Below, piece by piece: positions 24,057 through 31,234 of a stretch of 31,234 nucleotides of DNA. Within the stretch, counting starts at the first letter, position 1, and every line of letters begins with the position of its first letter. Under the pieces are notes generated by a model. It did not search any database and was not told the origin of the DNA. It saw only the letters and a program-made list of their open reading frames with translations. This stretch comes from Anaerolineales bacterium (GTDB lineage: Bacteria > Chloroflexota > Anaerolineae > Anaerolineales > Anaerolineaceae). A program made the translations under genes and the position numbers. The stretch spans positions 1-31,234 of the forward strand of contig JAGVAB010000084.1 in the NCBI GenBank assembly GCA_020060485.1. The letters run 5' to 3'.

Positions 24057-24085
24057 TTGACATTTAAGCAAAAGTTTTGTATTAT
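24057..24085 (+). promoter_or_regulatory. Strong sigma-A-type promoter of the transporter operon
   Basis: A perfect TTGACA at 24057-24062 and TATTAT at 24080-24085 are separated by exactly 17 bases, in an A/T-rich context. Transcription is predicted to start near 24092, right at an ATG (24093-24095). The main gene, the solute-binding protein, begins at 24248, giving a leader of about 155 bases. Confidence 0.75.
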
Positions 24086-24092
24086 CTTTACC

Positions 24093-24251
24093 ATGGTACC
24101 TTTGGGTGCCATTTTTGACCGCGAGTTCCCATTACTTGTGCCGAAATCGAAAGCAGTTGGGAAAGGAGGTGCGCTGGCAGCAACTGTTTACTTTGCATAC
24201 ATTGGTTTCACCCACACAATTTCTTGGAGAAGAATTAGGAGAAGAATATGA
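24093..24251 (+). CDS. Possible leader ORF coupled to the binding-protein gene
   Basis: An open frame of 52 codons starts at ATG 24093, almost exactly at the predicted transcription start, so it would be translated leaderless. It ends at TGA 24249-24251, overlapping the binding-protein start codon as ATGA. Within the same frame, AAAGGAGGT at 24162-24170 sits just ahead of a CTG codon (24174), which could start a 25-residue version. The predicted peptide ends in WRRIRRRI, encoded by the purine-rich ribosome-binding region of the next gene. No family is recognised. It may be a chance frame; if translated it would couple or gate translation of the binding protein. Confidence 0.25.
   Translation: MVPLGAIFDREFPLLVPKSKAVGKGGALAATVYFAYIGFTHTISWRRIRRRI
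24095..24116 (+). promoter_or_regulatory. Small terminator-like hairpin at the start of the leader
   Basis: GGTACC (24095-24100) pairs with GGTGCC (24105-24110) with one G-U pair and a TTTG loop. TTTTT follows at 24112-24116. The stem is only 6 bp, so termination would be weak. Its place within 30 bases of the predicted transcription start suggests possible early attenuation or a 5'-end stabilising hairpin. Confidence 0.3.
24226..24247 (+). repeat. Duplicated ribosome-binding region
   Basis: GGAGAAGAAT occurs twice, at 24226-24235 and 24238-24247, two bases apart. The second copy, with AGGAG at 24237-24241, is the correctly spaced Shine-Dalgarno for ATG 24248. The first copy lies 12 bases further upstream and may act as a standby ribosome site. 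Confidence 0.7.
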
Positions 24252-25960
24252 AAACGAAGTTTTATGCCCTTATTGCTGTTCTGGTGCTGTTGAGCATGGC
24301 ACTGGCAGCATGTCAACCTGCAGCGCCGGCCCCTGAGGCCCCTGCTGCCGAAGCACCCGCTGCTGAAGCACCCGCTGCCGAAGCGCCTGCAGCAGAGGCC
24401 CCCGCAGCTGCTTTTGAGCCATTGGTGATTTCTGCCCCCGATTGCGATTACGGCGGCATGATCAAGGAACTTGCCGCGCTGGATGAGTACACCGTTCAAA
24501 TCAGCTTGTGCGTTCCGGATCCTGCTTTTGCCTCAAAGGCTGCTTTTACTGCCTTCTCGATCCAACCCAAGGAATGGCTTGAGCAGGCTATCCCGGCTGG
24601 TGAGCACCTCAGCAAGATGGTCGGCACCGGCCCGTATGTGATCGACTCCTGGAACCGCGGCGACAGCATCATCTACAAGAAGTTTGATGGCTATTGGGGC
24701 ACACCTGCCATTGCCGACACCCTGGTCTTCCGCTGGAGCACCGAAGGCGCCTCCCGTCTGCTCGAGCTGCAATCCGGCACGGTGGATGGCATTGACAACC
24801 CCAGCCCGGATGATTTCGATGTGATCCGTGCCGACGCTGAACTGGAATTGATCGACCGCGAAGCCTTGAATGTTTTCTACTTCGCCATGACCAACACCTT
24901 CCCGCCCTTTGATAATGTCCTCGTGCGCCAGGCTGTGGCCAAAGGCATTGACCGCCAGCGTATTGTGGATACCTTCTACCCGGCCGGTTCGACTGTTGCC
25001 TCGCACTTCACCCCTTGCTCCATCCCCAATGGCTGCACAGGCGATGACTGGTACGAGTTTGATCCTGAAGGTGCCAAGGCATTGCTGGCCGAAGCCGGTT
25101 ACCCGAACGGGTTCGACACCGCCATCTATTACCGCGATGTCTTCCGCGGTTACCTGCCTGAGCCCGGTCTGGTTGCTACTGACTTGCAGGCCCAATTGCG
25201 CGACAACCTGGGTATCAATGCCCGGATCGAAGTGATGGAATCAGGCGCTTTCATTGACGAATCCACCTCCGGCCGCCTGGATGGCTTCTATCTCCTGGGC
25301 TGGGGCGCAGACTACCCGCATATCACCAACTTCCTCGACTTCCACTTCACCGCTGCCAACCCGCAGTTTGGAAATGCCTTCCCTGAAATCTACGAAGTCC
25401 TGGCTGCTGCCGCCCAGATTGCTGACCCGGATGAGGCTGAACCGCTGTATGTGGAAGCCAACAATGCCATCAAGGAACTTGTGCCGATGGTGCCGATCGC
25501 TCACGGCGGTTCCGGTGTGGCTTACCGTGCCGATGTAGTTGGCGGCCATGCCAGCCCGTTGGGCAACGAGTACTTTGCTGCTGTCGACCCCGGCGGCCGC
25601 GACACCTTTGTGTGGATGCAGAACGCAGAGCCGATTTCCCTGTACTGCAATGATGAGACCGATGGTGAGTCGTTGCGGGCATGCGAACAGGTTGTGGAAT
25701 CTCTGCTGTCCTACGAAGTGGGCGGCACCGAGGTTGGCCCCGGCCTGGCGACTTCCTGCGAACCCAATGATGACCTGACAGTCTGGACTTGCGAGCTGCG
25801 CCAGGGCGTCAAATTCCATGATGGTTCCACGCTGGACGCCAATGATGTGGTCTTTTCCTGGGGCATTGCCTGGGATGCAGCTTCCCCGTACCATGTTGGC
25901 AACACCGGCTCATTCGAATACTTCACATACCTGTGGGGTAATTTGATCAACGCCGAGTAA
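24248..25960 (+). CDS. Circularly permuted family-5 (Dpp/Opp-type) solute-binding lipoprotein
   Basis: A 570-residue lipoprotein that captures the ligand for the ABC transporter encoded downstream. Residues 1-21 are the signal and ALAAC gives lipidated Cys22. Residues 23-55 are an Ala/Pro/Glu tether with five EAPAA repeats. The folded part carries every landmark of SBP_bac_5, but in rotated order. Motifs normally in the middle and C-terminal part come first: DEYTVQISL (79-87), VGTGPYVIDSW (125-135), LLELQSGTVDGID (171-183), PPFDNVLVRQAVAKGIDRQRIV (starting at 219), FDPEGAKALLAEAGYPNGF (271-289), YLLGWGADYP (348-357), PIAHGGSGVAYR (416-427). The normal N-terminal part comes last: DTFVWMQNAEPISL (452-465), VVESLLSYEVGG (482-493), LRQGVKFHDGSTLDANDVVFSW (starting at 517). 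Each segment occurs once, so this is a permutation, not truncation or duplication. Eight further cysteines lie in four close or consecutive pairs. AGGAG at 24237-24241 serves the ATG. Confidence 0.88.
   Translation: MKTKFYALIAVLVLLSMALAACQPAAPAPEAPAAEAPAAEAPAAEAPAAEAPAAAFEPLVISAPDCDYGGMIKELAALDEYTVQISLCVPDPAFASKAAFTAFSIQPKEWLEQAIPAGEHLSKMVGTGPYVIDSWNRGDSIIYKKFDGYWGTPAIADTLVFRWSTEGASRLLELQSGTVDGIDNPSPDDFDVIRADAELELIDREALNVFYFAMTNTFPPFDNVLVRQAVAKGIDRQRIVDTFYPAGSTVASHFTPCSIPNGCTGDDWYEFDPEGAKALLAEAGYPNGFDTAIYYRDVFRGYLPEPGLVATDLQAQLRDNLGINARIEVMESGAFIDESTSGRLDGFYLLGWGADYPHITNFLDFHFTAANPQFGNAFPEIYEVLAAAAQIADPDEAEPLYVEANNAIKELVPMVPIAHGGSGVAYRADVVGGHASPLGNEYFAAVDPGGRDTFVWMQNAEPISLYCNDETDGESLRACEQVVESLLSYEVGGTEVGPGLATSCEPNDDLTVWTCELRQGVKFHDGSTLDANDVVFSWGIAWDAASPYHVGNTGSFEYFTYLWGNLINAE
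24335..24409 (+). repeat. Five 15-bp tandem repeats encoding the EAPAA tether
   Basis: Five consecutive 15-base units encode EAPAA (residues 30-54 of the binding protein). The first four differ only at a few synonymous third positions; the last is more diverged. The repeat extends the flexible linker between the membrane anchor and the folded binding domain, and is a likely site of length variation by slippage. Confidence 0.85.
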
Positions 25961-25998
25961 AGTGTTTGTTTACCCGGGGTAAGTTGATTTAGAACGTT

Positions 25999-26067
25999 CA
26001 ATACAACGCGGGATGGCGCACGACCATGACAGGTTAAGCACTGTCCCGCGTTGTTGTATTGTTTTTT
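25999..26067 (+). terminator. Intrinsic terminator between binding-protein and permease genes
   Basis: The left arm 25999-26013 pairs with 26044-26061 over 15 bp, with one 3-base bulge, around a 30-base loop. TTTTTT follows at 26062-26067. It lies 38 bases after the binding-protein stop and 18 bases before the first permease start. Partial read-through here would make more binding protein than membrane components, a known arrangement in binding-protein-dependent transporter operons. Confidence 0.85.
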
Positions 26068-26085
26068 ACAGATAGAGAGTTGCTT

Positions 26086-27165
26086 ATGACCCAATATACG
26101 ATTCGGCGTCTTTTGCTGGCAATCCCGGTTTTGCTGGGTATTTTGATCGTTACCTTTGCCTTGGCCCGCATGATCCCTGGCGACCCCTGCAAAGCCATGC
26201 TGGGGGAAAAAGCAACTGTACAGGTTTGTGAGCGTTTTACGGAACGTTACGGTTTGAATAAGCCCATTCCGGTGCAGTTCTGGATCTACATGAAGGATAT
26301 TTTGCGCGGAGACTTTGGTTCTTCGATCCGTTTCAGCCGGCCGGTAACCACTATTTTGATCGAGCGTTTGCCGACCACCATTGAATTGGGCACCATCTCC
26401 CTGCTGCTGGCTGTGCTGGTGGGCATTCCGGCCGGGGTAGTTTCTGCCTTGCGCCGCAATTCCGTGCTGGATGTGATCGTGATGGTTGGGGCAAACATTG
26501 GGGTTTCCATGCCTGTTTACTGGCTGGGTTTAATGTTGGCGTATGTGTTTGCGCTGAAATTGAAGGGCACCTTCCTTTGGCTGCCGCCCACTGGACGGCT
26601 CACGGCCGGGCTGGTATCAGTGCCTTTCTATCAGGTTTTTGGTTGGGAAGCGCCGGCGGAATCATTGAAGTTTCATATTATGGAATTCTTTGCCAATCTT
26701 TATATTTTTAATTCGATCATCACTGGGAACTGGAAGGTGCTGGCAGATGCCGTGCAGCATTTGATCCTGCCGGCTGTGGCGCTCAGCACCATCTCTCTGG
26801 CTATTATCGCCCGTATGACCCGTTCCAGTATGCTGGAAGTGCTGCAACAGGATTATGTGCGCACGGCGCGGGCCAAAGGGTTGGTGGAGAGGCTGGTCAT
26901 CATGAAACATGCCTTTCGCAATGCATTGCTGCCGGTGGTGACCATCATCGGTTTGCAGGTGGGGTTGGTTTTTGCCGGAGCGGTGTTAACTGAAAGCATC
27001 TTTGGCCTGGCAGGGGTCGGCCGCATGTTGTTCGAGGCGATCACGGCGCGCGATTTTCCCATCATTCAAGGTTTCACCATCGTCATTGCGGCCGGATATG
27101 TGATCATTAATTTGATCGTGGACCTGTCTTACGTGTTCATCGATCCCCGCATTCGACTGGAGTAA
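26086..27165 (+). CDS. dppB: Dpp/Opp-type ABC transporter permease (DppB-like)
   Basis: A 359-residue inner-membrane permease. The N-terminal TIRRLLLAIPVLLGILIVTFALARMIPGDP is a hallmark of the DppB/OppB subfamily: first transmembrane helix followed by the PGDP motif. A periplasmic segment precedes five more hydrophobic helices. The EAA-like coupling loop is DYVRTARAKGLVERLVIMKHAFRNALLP, the contact point for the ATPases, and FGLAGVGRML follows as usual. The start at ATG 26086 has a weak GAGAG ribosome site; the longer frame from 26059 would begin inside the terminator. It forms the translocation channel with the next gene. Confidence 0.93.
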   Translation: MTQYTIRRLLLAIPVLLGILIVTFALARMIPGDPCKAMLGEKATVQVCERFTERYGLNKPIPVQFWIYMKDILRGDFGSSIRFSRPVTTILIERLPTTIELGTISLLLAVLVGIPAGVVSALRRNSVLDVIVMVGANIGVSMPVYWLGLMLAYVFALKLKGTFLWLPPTGRLTAGLVSVPFYQVFGWEAPAESLKFHIMEFFANLYIFNSIITGNWKVLADAVQHLILPAVALSTISLAIIARMTRSSMLEVLQQDYVRTARAKGLVERLVIMKHAFRNALLPVVTIIGLQVGLVFAGAVLTESIFGLAGVGRMLFEAITARDFPIIQGFTIVIAAGYVIINLIVDLSYVFIDPRIRLE

Positions 27166-27172
27166 GACAATT

Positions 27173-28111
27173 ATGGCAGCTGAATTATCTGTAGTGCAAA
27201 AGGATTACCGCTCGAATAGTTTGTGGCGCTTGACCCTGCGCCGCATTTTCAAGCAGCGTTCGGCGGTCATTGGGCTTTCCTTGCTGGTCTTTTTGATCTT
27301 GGTGGCAATCTTTGCTCCGGTGATCGCCCCCTATGACCCTGAAAAGGTCTTGATCGGCGTTGAGGATGTCAAAAAGAGAGAAGCACCCTGTGTGTATGTG
27401 CTGGGCTGCCCGCGAGATCGTTCGCAGCATCTCATGGGGATTGATGGCAATGTGCGCGATCAGTTCAGCCGGGTCATTTATGGTGCGCGGGTTTCACTGC
27501 TGGTCGGGTTTTCCACGGTGGGTTTTGCGATCATCGTGGGCACCATTCTGGGGGCAGTGGCAGGTTACCTGGGCGGCTGGGTGGACAATGTCATCATGCG
27601 TTTACTGGATGTGCTCATGGCTTTTCCATCGCTGCTGTTGGCGATCACCATTGTTTCTGTTCTCGGGCCGGGTTTGCAGAATGCGCTGCTGGCAATTGCC
27701 ATTGTGACCATTCCGGTATATGCCCGTGTGGTGCGCGCCAGCGTACTTTCGGTCAAGGAACAGGCCTATGTCTCTGCCAGCAAGGCGCTGGGCGCCGGCC
27801 ATTTTCACATTCTTGTGCGCCGCATTTTGCCCAACTCCATTCCACCGCTGATCGTGCAGGGCACGCTCGGCATTGGCACGGCCATTCTGGACGCGGCCGC
27901 CCTGTCCTTTCTGGGGCTGGGGGCGCAGCCGCCCACGCCGGAATGGGGCACCATGCTGGGCAGCGAACGCAGCCAGGTGTTCACTGCTCCTCATCTGGTG
28001 TTTTTCCCCGGCATTGCCATCATGGTAACCGTGTTGGCTTTCAACCTGATGGGCGACGGACTGCGTGATGCCATTGACCCGCGGCTTAGCCAGGAAGTTA
28101 AAACCGGTTGA
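27173..28111 (+). CDS. dppC: Dpp/Opp-type ABC transporter permease (DppC-like)
   Basis: A 312-residue permease partner. A cytoplasmic N-terminus (residues 1-32) is followed by the first helix and APYDPEKVLIGV. The region before the core is QHLMGIDGNVRDQFSRVIYGARVSLLVG, the DppC/OppC signature (normally H.LGTD..GRD..SR...GAR.SL). Four more helices carry the EAA loop YVSASKALGAGHFHILVRRILPNSIPPLIV. FLGLGAQPPTPEWGTML near residue 250 is diagnostic. It begins seven bases after the preceding permease stop; GGAG at 27159-27162 is within that gene. Confidence 0.94.
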   Translation: MAAELSVVQKDYRSNSLWRLTLRRIFKQRSAVIGLSLLVFLILVAIFAPVIAPYDPEKVLIGVEDVKKREAPCVYVLGCPRDRSQHLMGIDGNVRDQFSRVIYGARVSLLVGFSTVGFAIIVGTILGAVAGYLGGWVDNVIMRLLDVLMAFPSLLLAITIVSVLGPGLQNALLAIAIVTIPVYARVVRASVLSVKEQAYVSASKALGAGHFHILVRRILPNSIPPLIVQGTLGIGTAILDAAALSFLGLGAQPPTPEWGTMLGSERSQVFTAPHLVFFPGIAIMVTVLAFNLMGDGLRDAIDPRLSQEVKTG

Positions 28112-28134
28112 GCAGGCATAGAGGAGACAATATC

Positions 28135-29175
28135 GTGACCGAATCGAACAACACACTCCTTCTGGATGTCAAAAATCTCAAGACGTATTTCTATACGGAT
28201 GATGGGGTGGTCAAGGCAGTGGACGGGGTAGATTTCTATGTGAACGAAGGCGAAGTGCTTGGCCTGGTGGGGGAATCGGGCTGCGGCAAGAGCGTAACTT
28301 CGTTTTCGATCCTGCGCCTGGTGTCATCTCCCGGCAGAATCGAGGAAGGCCAGATCTTCTTTGAGGGCCGTGACCTGTTGACCCTCAGTCAGGAAGAGAT
28401 GGTGCATGTGCGCGGTGACCGCATCTCGATGATCTTCCAGCAGCCGCAGACCAGCCTGAACCCGGTTTTTCGCATTGGCGATCAGATCGTAGAGGTTTTC
28501 CAGATCCACAGCAAACTGGACAAGCGCGAAGCCTGGCAGAAAGCCATTGACTTGCTTCGTTTGGTGGGCATTCCTGACCCGGAGCGCAAGGCGAACGCCT
28601 ACCCCCACGAACTTTCCGGCGGTCAGGCGCAGCGGGTGATGATCGCCATGGCCCTGGCGCTTAACCCCAGGCTGTTGATCGCTGATGAGCCCACCACAGC
28701 CCTGGATGTCACCATTCAGGCCCAGATATTGGACCTGATGCGCTATCTGCGTAAACAGGTGAACACTGCCGTGATCCTCATCACCCACGACCTGGGTGTG
28801 ATCGCCGAGATGGCAGACCGGGTGGCAGTGATGTATGCGGGCAGTATTGTGGAACAGGCCGGGGTGAATGCGATCTTTGCCCAACCCCATCACCCCTATA
28901 CCCAGGGATTGATCGCTTCTGTGCCTGTGCTGGGCCAGATCAAGGATGAACTGGATACCATTCCCGGGAATGTCCCCAATCTGGTGAATTTGCCGCCCGG
29001 ATGCCGGTTTGCTTCCCGCTGTCTGGCGCGCGAGCAGTATGATCTGCAGATTTGCACTGAAGTTGAACCGGACCTTGTTCCGGTTGGACACGCCCATCAG
29101 GTGCGCTGCTGGTTGTATCAGGATCAAGAAGACCATCCGGCTCCTTTGGGTGCATCAGCTCAGAAGGCGAGGTAG
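28135..29175 (+). CDS. dppD: Dpp/Opp-type ABC transporter ATPase (DppD-like)
   Basis: A 346-residue ATP-binding subunit. Walker A GESGCGKS (46-53), Q-loop FQQPQTSLNP (101-110), ABC signature LSGGQAQR (160-167), Walker B LLIADEPTTALD (180-191) and switch His218 in ITHDLG are intact, so it should be catalytically active. The C-terminal about 90 residues form the oligopeptide-transporter extension, with cysteines in GCRFASRCLA, ICTE and RCWL. GTG 28135 is the best start because GAGGAG at 28121-28126 is ideally spaced; the frame from 28108 would overlap the permease gene. Confidence 0.95.
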   Translation: MTESNNTLLLDVKNLKTYFYTDDGVVKAVDGVDFYVNEGEVLGLVGESGCGKSVTSFSILRLVSSPGRIEEGQIFFEGRDLLTLSQEEMVHVRGDRISMIFQQPQTSLNPVFRIGDQIVEVFQIHSKLDKREAWQKAIDLLRLVGIPDPERKANAYPHELSGGQAQRVMIAMALALNPRLLIADEPTTALDVTIQAQILDLMRYLRKQVNTAVILITHDLGVIAEMADRVAVMYAGSIVEQAGVNAIFAQPHHPYTQGLIASVPVLGQIKDELDTIPGNVPNLVNLPPGCRFASRCLAREQYDLQICTEVEPDLVPVGHAHQVRCWLYQDQEDHPAPLGASAQKAR

Positions 29176-29180
29176 AGATC

Positions 29181-30188
<1,008 letters not shown>

Positions 30189-30211
30189 GCGCACGGTCTT
30201 TCTCAAAAATG

Positions 30212-30248
30212 ACTGCTGGAAGCTGCTTGCTTTCAGCAGTTTTATTAT
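30212..30248 (+). terminator. Intrinsic terminator of the transporter operon
   Basis: Arms 30212-30223 and 30229-30240 form a 12-bp stem with one G-U pair and a 5-base loop. A TTTATTAT tail follows from 30241. It starts 24 bases after the dppF stop. Confidence 0.88.
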
Positions 30249-30300
30249 CAAATCCATACCTCAACCGGCTTGATGTACGGTTTGATTTTGCAAGATGACC

Positions 30301-30328
30301 TTGAAATTTTTACAATCGCGTTTACAAT
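30301..30328 (+). promoter_or_regulatory. Sigma-A-type promoter of the aldolase gene
   Basis: TTGAAA at 30301-30306 and TACAAT at 30323-30328 (each 5 of 6 consensus matches) are 16 bases apart. Transcription would begin near 30335, about 30 bases before the ATG, and would make the aldolase independent of the transporter operon that ends at 30248. Confidence 0.55.
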
Positions 30329-30329
30329 C
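30309..30329 (+). repeat. 9-bp direct repeat overlapping the aldolase promoter
   Basis: TTTACAATC occurs at 30309-30317 and again at 30321-30329, a 12-base period. The second copy contains the proposed -10 element and the first lies in the spacer. Placement is suitable for a repressor operator, but the duplication might also just offer two overlapping -10 elements. Confidence 0.45.
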
Positions 30330-30364
30330 AGGTCAAACTTATAACGGTAGCAAAGGAGAACAGT

Positions 30365-31006
30365 ATGCTTTTGGAACAGGAACGAAAAACAATTGTGGAA
30401 TATGGCAAAAAATTGATCCAGGCCCAGCTCACCACAGGCACCGGCGGCAATTTGAGCATTTGCAATCGGGAGCAAGGCCTGGTGGCCATCAAACCCAGCG
30501 GGATCGATTATTTTGAAATGCAGCCGGAAGATGTGGTGGTGGTGGACCTGCAAGGAAACAAAGTGGACGGCAAACTCAAGCCATCCAGTGAAATCAGCTT
30601 CCACCTGGGACTCATCAATCACCGGGTAGATGTCAACGCCGTTGTGCATACGCATCAGGTGTACGCTACCACCATCGCCTGTCTCAACCAGGAACTGCCG
30701 GCAGTGCATTACCTGGTCGGTCTATCGGGTAATAAAGTCCCCGTGGCGCCGTATGCCACCTATGGCTCGAAAGAGCTTTTTGAAAATATCATCAACTCGA
30801 TTGGGGACTATAATGCCTGCCTGATGGCCAACCACGGTCTGGTGACGGTAGGCGTCAACATGGCGGCAGCCTTTGCTGTAGCCGAAGAACTTGAACTGGT
30901 TTGCAGGTTGTATTACCAGGCGAAATGCATTGGCGAACCGGTCATTCTATCGGATGACGAGATGCAGGCGGTGATGAAAAAGTTCAAAACTTACGGCAAT
31001 CTGTGA
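30365..31006 (+). CDS. fucA: Class II aldolase, FucA/AraD family
   Basis: A 213-residue zinc-dependent aldolase resembling L-fuculose-1-phosphate aldolase, which splits a ketose 1-phosphate into dihydroxyacetone phosphate and an aldehyde. Phosphate-binding residues are in TGTGGNLS (24-31), KPSG (43-46) and SSE (74-76). Zinc ligands His95 and His97 (VVHTHQ) and His157 (ANHGLV) are present, and Glu76 fits the catalytic acid Glu73 of E. coli FucA. AAGGAG at 30353-30358 gives a good ribosome site. Related enzymes act on rhamnulose, ribulose or methylthioribulose phosphates, so fuculose specificity is not certain. Its own promoter and terminator flank it. No kinase or isomerase for fucose is visible. 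Confidence 0.88.
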   Translation: MLLEQERKTIVEYGKKLIQAQLTTGTGGNLSICNREQGLVAIKPSGIDYFEMQPEDVVVVDLQGNKVDGKLKPSSEISFHLGLINHRVDVNAVVHTHQVYATTIACLNQELPAVHYLVGLSGNKVPVAPYATYGSKELFENIINSIGDYNACLMANHGLVTVGVNMAAAFAVAEELELVCRLYYQAKCIGEPVILSDDEMQAVMKKFKTYGNL

Positions 31007-31012
31007 TCTGCC

Positions 31013-31083
31013 TGCCGGCTGGCAAACCATTTTTTCGGCCTCCATTCCCCGTCACTGCAAGGCGGGTTTGGAGGTCTTTGTTT
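31013..31083 (+). terminator. Terminator region after the aldolase gene
   Basis: Arms 31037-31044 and 31069-31076 pair over 8 bp (one G-U pair) across a 24-base loop, with TTTGTTT following at 31077-31083. A small stem (31013-31016 with 31021-31024) followed by TTTTTT at 31030-31035 lies just ahead and could assist. Confidence 0.55.
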
Positions 31084-31131
31084 AAGCATTGCTTTTCCAC
31101 TGCCCGGTTTTCTCCAGAAGGGATTTTTTAT

Positions 31132-31234
31132 ATGTCATTCTCAAGAAAGCTTGACAAAAGAGATTTTCGAAAGCAGTGGAATACATTCAGTCCAAATCAG
31201 TTGCAAAATACCGGTGATGATTTACCCCCTCCCA
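31132..31234 (+). CDS. Partial gene of unknown function, cut by the window end
   Basis: An ATG at 31132, preceded by AGAAGGG at 31116-31122, opens a frame that stays open for all 34 codons to the window end. The peptide begins MSFSRKLDKRDFRKQW and is basic at first, then becomes rich in Asn, Gln and Pro. I do not recognise it. The terminator before it suggests a new transcription unit. Confidence 0.45.
   Translation, partial: MSFSRKLDKRDFRKQWNTFSPNQLQNTGDDLPPP

Larger units (their letters stand above)
23941..24247. other. Intergenic region ahead of the transporter operon
   Basis: The first 115 bases after the GT39-like gene hold no gene and no convincing terminator. From 24057 onward the region contains a strong promoter, a small hairpin with T-run, an orphan Shine-Dalgarno sequence, a duplicated ribosome-binding region and a possible short leader ORF, each listed separately. 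A second TATAAT at 24038-24043 has no -35. Confidence 0.7.

Noticed and set aside
24248..25960. Binding protein interpreted as truncated or as a fusion of two partial binding proteins
   Set aside because: Each family motif occurs exactly once, the folded part is of normal total length, and the frame is continuous; rotation of order explains it best.

Overview
The window looks like a piece of a moderately GC-rich bacterial chromosome or metagenome contig, most likely a Chloroflexota (Anaerolineae-type) bacterium. The lineage is an inference from three things: a solute-binding lipoprotein with an Ala/Pro/Glu tether, the style of the glycan genes, and short palindromic intergenic repeats. No rRNA or marker gene is present to prove it. 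All supportable genes lie on the + strand. There are 23 full-length genes, one partial gene at the right edge and one doubtful leader ORF. I see no tRNA, rRNA, CRISPR array, transposase or phage gene.

Layout. (1) 1-330 has no convincing gene but holds a perfect 20-bp hairpin. (2) 331-1935 holds a SAM-dependent methyltransferase and a small lipoprotein, each with its own terminator; the lipoprotein has its own promoter. (3) 2054-9913 is a first glycan block: GDP-mannose 4,6-dehydratase, two Gfo/Idh/MocA oxidoreductases, two poorly characterised GT-B-like proteins, a CstII/DUF115-like protein and a GT4 glycosyltransferase. Three palindromic intergenic repeats punctuate it. (4) 10114-13862 is a compact cassette in the order wbpB-wbpD-wbpI-wbpE, for UDP-2,3-diacetamido-2,3-dideoxy-mannuronic acid type sugars; the first enzyme (WbpA, UDP-GlcNAc 6-dehydrogenase) is not in the window. 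(5) 13888-19230 continues with a GT4 enzyme, a glutamine-dependent AsnB-type amidotransferase, a second GT4 enzyme and a WecA/MraY-type polyprenyl-phosphate sugar-1-phosphate transferase. (6) 19302-23940 has two large polytopic GT-C/GT39-like proteins. Together blocks 3-6 look like a surface-glycan factory that makes nucleotide sugars, primes a lipid carrier, extends, amidates uronic acids and finishes with lipid-linked donors outside the membrane. No flippase, polymerase or export gene is visible.

(7) 24057-30188 is a complete five-gene Dpp/Opp-type ABC transporter operon: binding lipoprotein, two permeases, two ATPases. It has a strong sigma-A-type promoter and an intrinsic terminator between the binding protein and the permeases. 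(8) 30301-31083 is a class II (FucA-type) aldolase with its own promoter and terminator, followed by the start of an unknown gene running off the window.

The most remarkable item is the binding protein at 24248-25960. Its family-5 motifs are in a circularly permuted order: the segment that normally begins the mature protein is at its C-terminus. Its 5' leader is also unusual, with a possible leaderless ORF, an orphan Shine-Dalgarno sequence and a duplicated ribosome-binding region. A second notable item is a short repeat-like sequence apparently inserted in frame into a glycosyltransferase gene.
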